Positions 24,331 to 32,695 of a stretch of DNA of 64,000 nt are shown one piece after another; position 1 is the stretch's first letter; the number at the start of each line of letters is the position of its first letter. This DNA comes from an uncultured Eubacteriales bacterium. GTDB lineage: Bacteria > Bacillota > Clostridia > Christensenellales > Aristaeellaceae. The stretch lies in the NCBI GenBank assembly GCA_900316415.1, contig ONCV01000002.1:1-64000 (forward strand). The letters run 5' to 3'. Both the position numbers and the translations under genes were made by a program. Below the pieces are notes generated by a model. That model was given only the letters and a program-made list of their open reading frames with translations, searched no databases and had not been told where the DNA came from.

Positions 24331-24884
24331 TCTGAATCGTCCTCCAAAGCGTTCTCATCCCCGGAAGCCTCTTCGTCCGCCGTTTCCGGCTCCTCCGCTT
24401 CCGGTTCTTCCTCCGGTTCGCTCCAATCCTCGTCAAAGTCCCCGAAGTCATCCTCTTCCCAGATGTCTCCGGCGGCGAGGCGGTGCTCCGTCCAGGTCAT
24501 GCGGCTCCCGGCGCCGGGCGCCGCAATCCGAACCGCGCATTCCAGGGAGCGGTCTCCCGCCTTTTCGGTCCAGGAAACCTGATCCTCCTTCATCCGCATG
24601 CCTTCCGGCAGCTTTTCCTTCACCGCGGCCAGGTAGGCGTCCGGATCCTCCGGCTGCTCCGCCAGGCAGGATACCAGCGCCTCATCCAGCTTCGCCAGGG
24701 AGCGCTCCGCGGAGGCGAACAGGCCGTAGACCTCCTGCCGGGTTTCCGCGCTGCGGACCGCCATGGCCTCGTCGCTGCGGGCAGAGATCATCGTCAGCAC
24801 CGTCAGCACGCTCAGCGCCAGCACCACCGCGATCAGGATCAGCGAGGACGCACCGGGTCCGACGGCAATCTTTTGATGTTTCAC
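24327..24884 (-). CDS. Membrane-anchored pilus-operon protein with acidic tail
   Basis: 185 residues: a short basic N-terminus, one transmembrane helix (about residues 12-35, SLILIAVVLALSVLTVLTM), a helical/globular middle, and a strongly acidic C-terminus (Glu/Asp-rich from about residue 140). No family was recognised. Its topology is that of a minor pilin or TadE-like accessory protein, without a clear prepilin cleavage motif. It overlaps pilT by 4 bp and the upstream gene by 4 bp. Confidence 0.75.
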   Translation of the reverse strand: MKHQKIAVGPGASSLILIAVVLALSVLTVLTMISARSDEAMAVRSAETRQEVYGLFASAERSLAKLDEALVSCLAEQPEDPDAYLAAVKEKLPEGMRMKEDQVSWTEKAGDRSLECAVRIAAPGAGSRMTWTEHRLAAGDIWEEDDFGDFDEDWSEPEEEPEAEEPETADEEASGDENALEDDSE

Positions 24885-25285
24885 GGGCTCACCTCCCCGG
24901 GAAGGTAGTTGACCACCGACAGCTCAAAGAGGGGCGTGCCGGTCTTCTGCTCGGCGGAGAACCGCACCGTGCGCAGCGCGCCGGCTCCGGTCTTTTCCTC
25001 GGATTCCACCGCCGTCAGGGTATAGTTTTCCTGCCGCAGCGTCCATACGCCGTCCTCCAGCACAAAGCCGTCCTTTTCCAGCTCCGCGCCGGCATCCGCC
25101 GTTCCGGCCAGCCGCTCCTCCAGATTTTCCACGATCAGCATCGCCTGGCTGCCCGCCTTCGCGTGGGCGCTCTTCACCCGGGCCAGTCCGAACATCTCCA
25201 CCAGGGTGGATACGCACAGCATGAAGAACAGGATGACCAGCACCAGCTCAATCAGCAGGATATTCGCGGTTCCGTGCTTTTTCAT
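24881..25285 (-). CDS. Small pilin-like membrane protein
   Basis: 134 residues: N-terminal HGTANILLIELVLVILFFML forms a single hydrophobic helix, then a helical spine and a small beta-rich domain. This is the shape of minor pilins/pseudopilins. It lacks the canonical cleavage pattern with Glu at +5, but an acidic residue does occur inside the helix. Four-base overlaps with both neighbours show strong translational coupling. Confidence 0.72.
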   Translation of the reverse strand: MKKHGTANILLIELVLVILFFMLCVSTLVEMFGLARVKSAHAKAGSQAMLIVENLEERLAGTADAGAELEKDGFVLEDGVWTLRQENYTLTAVESEEKTGAGALRTVRFSAEQKTGTPLFELSVVNYLPGEVSP

Positions 25286-25776
25286 TCCGCCGCACCTCCT
25301 GCCCGCAGATATGCATAGATCATTTCCTCCCTGCCGTCGGGCAGCGTCGCCTTCACCGTCAGCAGGTTTCCGCTCAGCTCCGGCTCAAAGGCGGAAAGCG
25401 CGATCAGGGGTTCCCCCGTCTCTTCGTCGAAGTCCCGGTCCTCGGAGGTCAGGCTTTCCCGCAGGTACCCGTCCTCGCAGTACAGGCGGTGAAGATAGAT
25501 TTCCCCGTCGTAATCATTGGTGAAGGTCAGCACCTTCAGCCCCCGCTCCTCGCGGATGGACGCGATGCCCGCGTCCTCCCCCTGGGCCGCGCCGCGCACG
25601 ATGGCGGAAACCACCCGGGCCTCATTGTTCCGGTTGGAGGTATCCACCGTATCCCGATAGACCTGGGCGCTCAGCGCGGTCAGGAAAATCGCGGAAATCG
25701 CGAAAATCGCCAGCAGCAGGAAGATGAAGACATTCTGAATCCGCATCGGGGGCTGCTTTTTTCTTTTCTCGCTCAC
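25282..25776 (-). CDS. DUF4860-like pilus-operon protein
   Basis: 164 residues with a basic start (MSEKRKKQPPMR), one transmembrane helix (about 14-38) and a globular domain. This resembles DUF4860 proteins encoded beside type IV pilus-like genes in clostridia; the family name is from memory. It overlaps both adjacent genes by 4 bp. It probably sits in the cytoplasmic membrane as part of the pilus machine. Confidence 0.7.
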   Translation of the reverse strand: MSEKRKKQPPMRIQNVFIFLLLAIFAISAIFLTALSAQVYRDTVDTSNRNNEARVVSAIVRGAAQGEDAGIASIREERGLKVLTFTNDYDGEIYLHRLYCEDGYLRESLTSEDRDFDEETGEPLIALSAFEPELSGNLLTVKATLPDGREEMIYAYLRAGGAAE

Positions 25777-26084
25777 AGATCCTTCGCCCCCCTCTCCCGG
25801 ACCGTAATGGTCGGCATCAGGTTGGAAGCGAACGCGTCATATTCCACAACGAAACGCTCCGAATTGTACGCCAGCTTGTAATGCTCCCGGAGATAGTCCA
25901 GGCTTTCGGGGTAGGTCCCCTCCACCGCGTAGCAGGTCAGCGTCGCGTTCTTCACCGCGTCGTAAACCAGCTGCGTCTCCTGCTCCCCGGAGGTGGCCGT
26001 CAGCGAATTGATCAGCAGCACAAAGCCGGCAATCAGAGCGACAAAAATGGCAGCCGCTGCGATGTCCTTTTTTCCAAAGCGCAT
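25773..26084 (-). CDS. Small pilin-like membrane protein
   Basis: 103 residues: MRFGKKD then one hydrophobic helix (about 8-28) and a short soluble domain containing TCYAVEGTYPESLDYLREHY. That stretch is typical of small pseudopilins, where the alpha1 helix is followed by the Y-x-x-x-x-G-x-Y-P-x-x-L pattern of GspG-like proteins. It lies directly downstream of the pilC-like gene, and is probably a major or minor pseudopilin of this operon. Confidence 0.75.
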   Translation of the reverse strand: MRFGKKDIAAAAIFVALIAGFVLLINSLTATSGEQETQLVYDAVKNATLTCYAVEGTYPESLDYLREHYKLAYNSERFVVEYDAFASNLMPTITVRERGAKDL

Positions 26085-26108
26085 TTTCTCGCTCCTTTCC
26101 TTCCGGTT

Positions 26109-27173
26109 TTACAGGCTGCTCATGACGCCGGCCATGGGCAGCATCATGCTCAGCAGAATCGCGCCGATCACGATGCTCAGCAGCGCCACCAGCACGGGTT
26201 CGATCAGGGAGATCAGGCGGGCCAGATCATCCTCCACCTGCTCCTCGTAGGCTTCGGCAATCTTGGTCATCACCTGGGGCTCATGCCCGGAGGCGGATCC
26301 GATCTTCAGGATCCGGTTGTAGAAATCCGTAAACAGCCCGGTGGAGGCAATGGCGTCCGCGAAGGGCTCCCCTTCGCCCATCTTCGTCTGGATTTCCTTC
26401 ACCCGGCTGATGGACTGCTCATCGTCCAGCGCGTTGGCCGCCATGTCCAGGGCGTTCTCGATCGGGAAGCCGCCGCTGAGCATCATGCCCAGCATGCCGG
26501 CGATCCGGGAGGAGGACAGCTTATGGGTGATCCGCCGCACCGGGGGCAGCAGGTTCCGCAGGAACCGCATCACGCTGTCCCGCTTCTTCGTTTTCAGCAG
26601 CAGGGCCACCGCCACCACCGCGATGATCACCACGGCGATCAGGCCCAGCACCACCCAGCCGGCGATGGTGCCGACGTTCATCAGCCGGACGGAGGATCCG
26701 TTGGGATCCACGCCCAGGGAGCCCAGCACCCGCCGGAACACGGGCATCACCCGCCACAGCAGCACCGCGATGATGACCACCATCATGATGCCCAGCACCA
26801 GGGGATAGGTCACGGCGCTGGAAGCCGCGTCCCGGATCTTGCCCTCCCGCAGATAGTAGGCGGACAGGTTCCGCATGATGTCCTCCAGCCGGCCGGTCTC
26901 CTCGCCGATGCCGACCATCTCCACCATGTAATGCGGCCATTCCTCCTCCCGCTCCTTCATGGCGATGTAGAGGGAGCCGGTTTCCTCAATGGTGTCCCGC
27001 ATCAGGGCATAGGGCCGGACCCGGGCATTCTGCTTCTGCTCGTCCTCCGCCAGCATATCGATGCCGTCCTTCAGCGTCATGCCGGATTCCAGCATCAGCG
27101 CGATCTGATCACAGAATACGCTCAGCTCCTCCGAGGTAAGCACGGCGCTGTTCTGATTCTTTTCCTTGGCCAT
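26109..27173 (-). CDS. pilC: PilC/GspF-family inner-membrane platform protein
   Basis: 354 residues with two T2SS-F domains (about 15-135 and 220-345). The characteristic membrane segments lie near 120-145, 165-195 and 325-350. Motifs such as LMLESGMTLKDGIDML and MLSGGFPIENALDMA are the paired F-domain signatures. The protein anchors the pilus ATPases in the membrane. The start ATG has GGGAGGATC upstream. It is second in the operon, after the transglutaminase-like gene. Confidence 0.9.
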   Translation of the reverse strand: MAKEKNQNSAVLTSEELSVFCDQIALMLESGMTLKDGIDMLAEDEQKQNARVRPYALMRDTIEETGSLYIAMKEREEEWPHYMVEMVGIGEETGRLEDIMRNLSAYYLREGKIRDAASSAVTYPLVLGIMMVVIIAVLLWRVMPVFRRVLGSLGVDPNGSSVRLMNVGTIAGWVVLGLIAVVIIAVVAVALLLKTKKRDSVMRFLRNLLPPVRRITHKLSSSRIAGMLGMMLSGGFPIENALDMAANALDDEQSISRVKEIQTKMGEGEPFADAIASTGLFTDFYNRILKIGSASGHEPQVMTKIAEAYEEQVEDDLARLISLIEPVLVALLSIVIGAILLSMMLPMAGVMSSL

Positions 27174-27231
27174 TCTTCTGATCCTCCCTGTTGTATTCCA
27201 TCCGTCCGCAAAGCCCCGTTCGTGCCGGCGC

Positions 27232-28050
27232 TCAGTAATACCGCTCCACCGTGTAGGTTCCGTTGCTGACCGCGTTCAGCGCGGCGGTCGGGTCGAAAAA
27301 TTCCTCCGCCCCGTTGACCACCGCGGTGACCCAGGCGTGGTACGTGCTGGCGTTCAGCGTCCCGATCATCAGCCGGGCCGGAACCCCCTGGCTCCGCAGC
27401 ATGGCCACCATAATCGCGCTCAGGTCCTGACAGATGCCCATGTGCTTGTTCCAGGCATCGTCGATCTGCGGCAGCTGGCCGGCCTTGACGCTGACGGACT
27501 TGATATAGTCGTAGGCGAAATGGCTTTTCATGTAGTCGCAGACGGTTTTGTAGATTTTGTTCTGATCCGTCATCCCGTCGCAGATCTTCGCCGCCTCCAC
27601 CACCGCGGCGGTCTTTTCGTTGTAATCCACGTACTGGTTGGGATACAGGAAGGCGCTGAGCTCGTCCGGCATTTCCGCCTTGACGGTGACCTTCCCTTCC
27701 TCGGAATACTTCTTGCCGCTGACGTTCTTGTAGAGGCTGAAGGTGTATTTCCCATTGCCGTACTGCAGCGGGAACACCTCGTATTCCCCGTTGTTGTTCA
27801 GATCGTACGTCAGGGTCGTATCCCCCATCTTCATCCGAACCTTCAGCTTCTTCTTCCCCTTGGCGCTTTTGACCATCACGTATCCCTGATCCATGTGGGA
27901 ATAGTCCACCGTCAGGGCTCCGTCCTTCTTGGTCTTCTTGCCCGTTTCCGGCATCAGCACCTCGGCGAAGCAGAGGGTGGACAGCACAATCAGGAGCGCA
28001 AGCAAAGCGCCCTGCACGAGCAGCGCCTTCCACCCGTTCCATCGTTTCAT
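27232..28050 (-). CDS. Transglutaminase-like secreted protein
   Basis: 272 residues: an N-terminal hydrophobic anchor (about 8-28), a beta-rich N domain (residues 30-130), then a transglutaminase/protease-like core with Cys in MGICQDLSAIMVAML, His in YHAWVTAVV and Asp in EFFDPT. The start ATG at 28048-28050 has GGAGGTG 5 nt upstream; the frame is open further upstream but that part contains the promoter. It is first in the pilus operon (promoter 28140-28168). It may cross-link or process cell-surface protein. Activity is not proven by sequence. Confidence 0.85.
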   Translation of the reverse strand: MKRWNGWKALLVQGALLALLIVLSTLCFAEVLMPETGKKTKKDGALTVDYSHMDQGYVMVKSAKGKKKLKVRMKMGDTTLTYDLNNNGEYEVFPLQYGNGKYTFSLYKNVSGKKYSEEGKVTVKAEMPDELSAFLYPNQYVDYNEKTAAVVEAAKICDGMTDQNKIYKTVCDYMKSHFAYDYIKSVSVKAGQLPQIDDAWNKHMGICQDLSAIMVAMLRSQGVPARLMIGTLNASTYHAWVTAVVNGAEEFFDPTAALNAVSNGTYTVERYY

Positions 28051-28139
28051 GCTTTCACCTCCGGCTCGTCCTCTGAGACCCAAGATTGCTTCCATAGGCA
28101 CGAAAAAGCCTTTCCCATAATATTGTTCCGATCCATGCA

Positions 28140-28168
28140 AGTATAGCACATCTTTCCCCGGCTGACAA
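28140..28168 (-). promoter_or_regulatory. Promoter of transglutaminase/pilus operon
   Basis: -35 TTGTCA (28163-28168), 17-bp spacer, -10 TATACT (28140-28145) on the minus strand, 90 nt upstream of the first start codon. Confidence 0.85.
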
Positions 28169-28196
28169 ACCCTTTTTCAGAGGAATTCGCAGCGGG

Positions 28197-28451
28197 TCAC
28201 TTCATCGCGTTTTCGTCCTGCCCGCGCTTCCTTTCCTCCTGCTCCTCCTTTTCCGCCCGCTTCCACAGGATGCAGGCATAGGCGAAGAGGCCGGCCCCGG
28301 CCAGGGCGAACAGCGCGATAAAGAGGATCATGACCGCGGGGCTCATGGACGTATCCGGGTTGTTCCGCCCCTGATACAGCTGCCAGGCCAGGTAAACCAG
28401 GTATCCGCCCACGATGCCGATCAGGCTGGAGCGCCCTTTTCCACTGTTCAT
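28197..28451 (-). CDS. Small two-helix membrane protein
   Basis: 84 residues (MNSGKGRSSLIGIV...) with two hydrophobic helices (about 8-25 and 38-64) and a charged C-terminus (KRAEKEEQEERKRGQDE). The ATG at 28449-28451 is preceded by GGGGAAAAAGG. It lies after the sugar-transporter terminator. Unknown function. Confidence 0.65.
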   Translation of the reverse strand: MNSGKGRSSLIGIVGGYLVYLAWQLYQGRNNPDTSMSPAVMILFIALFALAGAGLFAYACILWKRAEKEEQEERKRGQDENAMK

Positions 28452-28469
28452 CCTTTTTCCCCTTTTCTG

Positions 28470-28497
28470 AAAACCCCCGTGACCGAGGCCACGGGGG
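28470..28497 (-). terminator. Terminator after MmsAB-type transporter operon
   Basis: Stem CCCCCGTG / CACGGGGG (28474-28497) followed by TTTTC on the minus strand, 29 bp past the permease stop. Confidence 0.8.
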
Positions 28498-28525
28498 GAA
28501 ATTGGATCCCGGATCCGGGATCGCC

Positions 28526-29695
28526 TTATTTCTGTTTCTTCTGGCTCAGGATGTCGAACACCACCGCGGCCAGCAGCACCATGCCCTTGATGACCCGCTG
28601 GTAGTTGGCATCCAGGCTGATCAGGCTCATGCCCAGGTTGATAACGCCGATCAGCGTCGCGCCGATCACCATGCCCAGCACCGTTCCGGCGCCGCCGCTG
28701 GCGGAGACGCCGCCCACCACGCAGGCGGAGATGGCGTCCATCTCGAAGTTCTTGCCCACATCCGCGTAGGCGGACTGGCTCCGGGCCACGACTGTCATGG
28801 TGGCGATCGCCGTCAGCACGGCCATGTTCAGATACGCCAGGAACATGATGCGCCGGGTGTTGACGCCGGACAGGCGGGCCGCCTCCATGTTGCCGCCCAC
28901 CACGTAGAAGTGGCGGCCGATGACGGTCTTGCTCGTGATGAAGCTGTACACCAGGACGATTCCCGCCACCCACAGCAGCGTGGTCGGAATGCCTCCGTCC
29001 ATGGCCAGCCGGGTCGTCACCAGCAGGATGACCGCGGCGCCCAGCCCGCTCTTCAGCGCGGCGCTCCTCACCGAGTCGGCCTCATAGCCCTTGGCCAGCC
29101 GGCTCTGCCGGGTCCGGAAGATCACCAGCACCACGGCGGCGGCGGACAGCAGGCCGAAGAGGAAGCAGGGCCAGTTGAACACGCCCTTGTCCGTCGGGAA
29201 GATGCGGCCGTAGAAGATGCTCTGGAAATCCGTCGGGAAGGGAGCCAGGGAACCCGTCGCCGAATTGGCGGACAGGATCGAGGTGCCCAGCCCGCGGAAG
29301 GCCAGGTAGCCGGCCAGGGTGGCAATCCACGGGGGAATATGCACATACGCAATCAGATAGCCCAGCCCCACGCCGTACGCCACGCCGATCAGAAGCAGGA
29401 GCAGGAGGGAAACCCCCGTGCTCATGCCCTGAACGATCATGAACACGCCGCCCAGCGCGCCCAGCAGGCACACGAAGGCGCCGCAGCTCAGGTCGATGTT
29501 GCCGCCCGTCAGCATGCACATCAGCATGCCCGCGCCGAGGATGTACACGTAGGCGTTCTGGTTGATCAGCTCCGTAAAGCTGGAGGGGCTGAAGATGCCG
29601 CCCTGGGTCAGAATCAGGAAAAACAGGTAAACGAAAACCAGGACAATAAGCATCGCGTTCTTTTTCAGAACCGCGAAAAGCGATTTCTTTTCCAT
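28526..29695 (-). CDS. Monosaccharide ABC transporter permease (second copy)
   Basis: 389 residues, about ten transmembrane helices, of the BPD_transp_2 / MmsB-XylH family. GGNIDLSCGAF and VSASGGAGTVLGMVIGA are family signatures. It is paralogous to the permease encoded just upstream, sharing the ISK/ITK-T-AIGRH(L/F)Y-VGGN block and the C-terminal FDILSQKKQK-type end. The two could form a heterodimeric channel served by the single ATPase at 31018. It has 18 bp spacing to its neighbour and a terminator after it. Confidence 0.9.
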   Translation of the reverse strand: MEKKSLFAVLKKNAMLIVLVFVYLFFLILTQGGIFSPSSFTELINQNAYVYILGAGMLMCMLTGGNIDLSCGAFVCLLGALGGVFMIVQGMSTGVSLLLLLLIGVAYGVGLGYLIAYVHIPPWIATLAGYLAFRGLGTSILSANSATGSLAPFPTDFQSIFYGRIFPTDKGVFNWPCFLFGLLSAAAVVLVIFRTRQSRLAKGYEADSVRSAALKSGLGAAVILLVTTRLAMDGGIPTTLLWVAGIVLVYSFITSKTVIGRHFYVVGGNMEAARLSGVNTRRIMFLAYLNMAVLTAIATMTVVARSQSAYADVGKNFEMDAISACVVGGVSASGGAGTVLGMVIGATLIGVINLGMSLISLDANYQRVIKGMVLLAAVVFDILSQKKQK

Positions 29696-29713
29696 TATTC
29701 CGTCCTCCCCTCC

Positions 29714-31015
29714 TTACCGCTTCTGCCGCTTGGACAGCACGTCGAACATGACCGCCACCAGAAGCACGATGCCCTTGACCACCTTCTGGAAGTTGGCGTC
29801 CACGCCCACGATGACCATTCCCTTGTTGATCACGCCCATCAGCACCGCGCCGATGATCATGCCGGAAACCTTTCCGGTTCCACCGTAGGCGGAGGCGCCG
29901 CCGATGAAGCAGGAGGCGATGGCGTCCATCTCATATCCCTCGCCGTACACCGGGTCGATGCCCTTGGCCCGGGCCGCGGTCAGGATGCCGGCCAGGCCGG
30001 CCAGCAGGCCGATGTTGGCATAGGCGAACCAGTACACGTTCCGGGTCTTGACGCCGGAGAGCGCCGTGGCCTTCTCATTGCCGCCCACCGCGTACAGATG
30101 GCGGCCGATGGCGGTCTTCGTGGTGATGTAGGCATAGATGCCCAGCACCAGCCCGATCCAGATCAGCACCATGGGGAAGCCCCGGTAGCAGCTGAACTTG
30201 AAGCAGATCCACAGGACCAGCACCGTGATCAGCACCATGGAAACCAGCTGTCCGGGAATGGACTGGCTGATTCCCAGCTTTTTCTGGGAAAGGATCTTAT
30301 GGACCCGGAGCGCCACGAAAACGATCGCGGCCAGGATGCCGATGCACATGCAGGTCACGTTGAACTTGGTCACGAAGTTCTCCCCGATCAGGCCGGTCAG
30401 GAAGGCGTTGTCCTTCGTGAAGGTCTCGTTCAGCCCGGGGAACAGATCCCGCATCACGTCGGGAATAAAGCTGGTCTTTCCGTTTCCGAAAACCTGCAGG
30501 AAGCCCTCGTTGGTGATATCCACGCGCAGGCCGTTCAGCAGCACGTTCGTAAACCCGCGGAAGGCGTACATGCCGGCCAGGGTGGCGATGAACGCCGGCA
30601 CCCGGACCTTGGCGATCCAGAATCCCTGGAAGGCGCCGATGGCCAGCCCGATCAGCAGCATGACCAGCGCCGTCACCCACATGTTGGCTCCGCCGGCCAT
30701 CATCGTGCAGCCCACGGCGGCGGTGAAGCAGACCACCGAGCCGACGGAAAGGTCGATGTTGCCGCCCGTCAGGATGCACAGCAGCATGCCGGTCGCCAGC
30801 ACGAACACGTAGCCGTTTTCAGCGATCAGCCCGGTAATGTTGGCGGGAAGCAGAATCAGGCCTTCCTTGCCCTTCCAGGTGGCAAACACGATGGTCACCA
30901 GCACCAGCGCGATGGTCATCGTATACTTCTGGAAAAAGTCGCCTGCCCTGTGCTTCTCCATGAACTCCGAAAAGCTCTGCTTCCGGGACCCGGATGCCTT
31001 TACCTGTTCGCTCAT
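29714..31015 (-). CDS. mmsB: Multiple-monosaccharide ABC transporter permease (MmsB/GguB-like)
   Basis: 433 residues, BPD_transp_2 family. Motifs GGNIDLSVGS, AIGRHLYAVGGN and GGASAYGGTGKVSGMI place it with the GguB/MmsB permeases that partner ChvE-type binding proteins. The ATG at 31013-31015 is preferred (MSEQVKASG), with a G-rich ribosome binding site; the frame is open further upstream but that overlaps the ATPase gene. Its stretch about 245-300 is longer than in its paralogue. Confidence 0.9.
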   Translation of the reverse strand: MSEQVKASGSRKQSFSEFMEKHRAGDFFQKYTMTIALVLVTIVFATWKGKEGLILLPANITGLIAENGYVFVLATGMLLCILTGGNIDLSVGSVVCFTAAVGCTMMAGGANMWVTALVMLLIGLAIGAFQGFWIAKVRVPAFIATLAGMYAFRGFTNVLLNGLRVDITNEGFLQVFGNGKTSFIPDVMRDLFPGLNETFTKDNAFLTGLIGENFVTKFNVTCMCIGILAAIVFVALRVHKILSQKKLGISQSIPGQLVSMVLITVLVLWICFKFSCYRGFPMVLIWIGLVLGIYAYITTKTAIGRHLYAVGGNEKATALSGVKTRNVYWFAYANIGLLAGLAGILTAARAKGIDPVYGEGYEMDAIASCFIGGASAYGGTGKVSGMIIGAVLMGVINKGMVIVGVDANFQKVVKGIVLLVAVMFDVLSKRQKR

Positions 31016-31017
31016 GG

Positions 31018-32562
31018 TTACGCCCCCCTTCCTGATCTGAGGATCAGCGCCATAATGTTCTCCTGCGTGGCCTCCGAGGCCTTCATCTCGCCCACCATCT
31101 TCCCCTCGTTCATGATGTAGATGCGGTCGCTCATGCCCAGCACCTCGGGCAGCTCCGAGGAGATCAGCACCACGCACTTGCCGGCGGCGGCCAGATCATT
31201 GATGATGCAGTAGATTTCATATTTCGCGCCGACGTCGATGCCGCGGGTGGGTTCGTCCAGCAGCAGCACGTCCGGCTCGGCGAACATCCATTTGGCCAGC
31301 AGCACCTTCTGCTGGTTTCCGCCGGACAGGTTGCCCACCAGCTGCTCCACGGAGGGCGTCTTGATCTTCAGCTTGTCCCGGTATTCCTCCGCCACCGCGT
31401 ACTCCCGGTCCCCGTCAATCACGGAATGGGAGGAGATCGCGCCGAGGTTGGCCAGGGAGGTATTCACCTTGATGGACTGGGACAGCACCAGACCGTTTCC
31501 CTTCCGGTCCTCCGTGACGTAGGCGATTTTGTGCCGGATGGCGTCGGCCTCGCTCCGCTTCATTTTCACCGGCTTCCCGTTCAGCTTCAGCTCGCCGGAG
31601 AAATTCACGCCGTAGCTCTGCCCGAAGATGCTCATGGCCAGCTCCGTCCGGCCGGCGCCCATCAGGCCGTAAATCCCGACGACCTCGCCCTTCCGGACGT
31701 ACATGGAAACATCGTCCACCACCTTCCGCTCCGGATAGAGGGGATGGTGCACCGTCCAGTGGCTGATCTCCATTTCCGTCCCCCCGATGGCAACGCCCTC
31801 GCGCTTCGGGAAACGGTTGGTCATCTCGCGGCCCACCATGCCCTTGATGATCCGTTCCTCACTGACCGGCTCGGTTCCGTGATTGTCGATCGTCTCGATG
31901 GTGCTGCCGTCGCGGATGACGGTAATCTTGTCCGCCACGTAGGATACCTCGTTCAGCTTGTGGGTGATGATGATCATGGTCATCCCCTGTTTCTTGAAGC
32001 TGAGCATCAGATCCAGCAGTGCGCGGGAATCTTCCTCGTTCAGGGATGAGGTCGGCTCATCCAGAATCAGCAGCTTTGCCTTCTTGGCCAGGGCCTTGGC
32101 GATTTCCACCAGCTGCTGCTTGCCCGTTCCGATGGTTTTTACCTGGACCTTGGAGCTCTCCGCCAGGCCCACCATCTTCAGATACTTGTCCGCCTCGGAA
32201 TAGGTCTTGTTCCAGTTGATCGCGAACTTGTGCCCGCATTCGTTGCCCAGATACATGTTTTCGCCGATCGTCATCTCGGGAACCAGCGCCAGTTCCTGAT
32301 GGATGATGACGATTCCCAGCTTTTCGGAGTCCTTGATGTTGGAGAATCGGCAGACCTTTCCGTCGTAGATGATATCCCCCTCGTAGGTTCCGTAGGGGTA
32401 AATCCCGCTCAGCACGTTCATCAGCGTGGATTTTCCGGCGCCGTTCTCTCCCACGAGGGCATGAATCTCGCCTTCCTCCACCTGGAGATTGACGTTGTCC
32501 AGCGCCTTTACGCCCGGAAAGGTCTTCGTGATATTCTTCATTTCGAGCAGAATCTTGGCCAT
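31018..32562 (-). CDS. mmsA: Monosaccharide ABC transporter ATPase (MmsA/GguA-like)
   Basis: 514 residues with two fused ABC domains, as in the MglA/XylG/GguA group. The first has Walker [10 protein letters not shown] (38-46). The first-domain signature position is [14 protein letters not shown], and the second is [14 protein letters not shown] followed by [13 protein letters not shown]. The second Walker A is degenerate (GLMGAGRTE), as is normal for the family. The start ATG at 32560-32562 has GGAGG 6 nt upstream. It energises the two permeases downstream. Confidence 0.94.
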   Translation of the reverse strand: MAKILLEMKNITKTFPGVKALDNVNLQVEEGEIHALVGENGAGKSTLMNVLSGIYPYGTYEGDIIYDGKVCRFSNIKDSEKLGIVIIHQELALVPEMTIGENMYLGNECGHKFAINWNKTYSEADKYLKMVGLAESSKVQVKTIGTGKQQLVEIAKALAKKAKLLILDEPTSSLNEEDSRALLDLMLSFKKQGMTMIIITHKLNEVSYVADKITVIRDGSTIETIDNHGTEPVSEERIIKGMVGREMTNRFPKREGVAIGGTEMEISHWTVHHPLYPERKVVDDVSMYVRKGEVVGIYGLMGAGRTELAMSIFGQSYGVNFSGELKLNGKPVKMKRSEADAIRHKIAYVTEDRKGNGLVLSQSIKVNTSLANLGAISSHSVIDGDREYAVAEEYRDKLKIKTPSVEQLVGNLSGGNQQKVLLAKWMFAEPDVLLLDEPTRGIDVGAKYEIYCIINDLAAAGKCVVLISSELPEVLGMSDRIYIMNEGKMVGEMKASEATQENIMALILRSGRGA

Positions 32563-32644
32563 GGTCATCCTCCGCTTTCACTCAGGCGCGGACAGAAACC
32601 TGTTTCCCGCCTGAAGAATGAACTCATTTCCTTCAACTTGAAAC

Positions 32645-32673
32645 GGTGCAGGCGGGGTAGCCCCGCCTGCACC
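32645..32673 (-). other. Intercistronic hairpin after chvE
   Basis: Stem GGTGCAGGCGGGG / CCCCGCCTGCACC between the binding-protein and ATPase genes, without a T-tract beyond GTTTC. Probably protects the binding-protein mRNA or limits read-through to the ATPase. Confidence 0.6.
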
Positions 32674-32695
32674 TCTTCCGGGTTCAGATTTGGAA

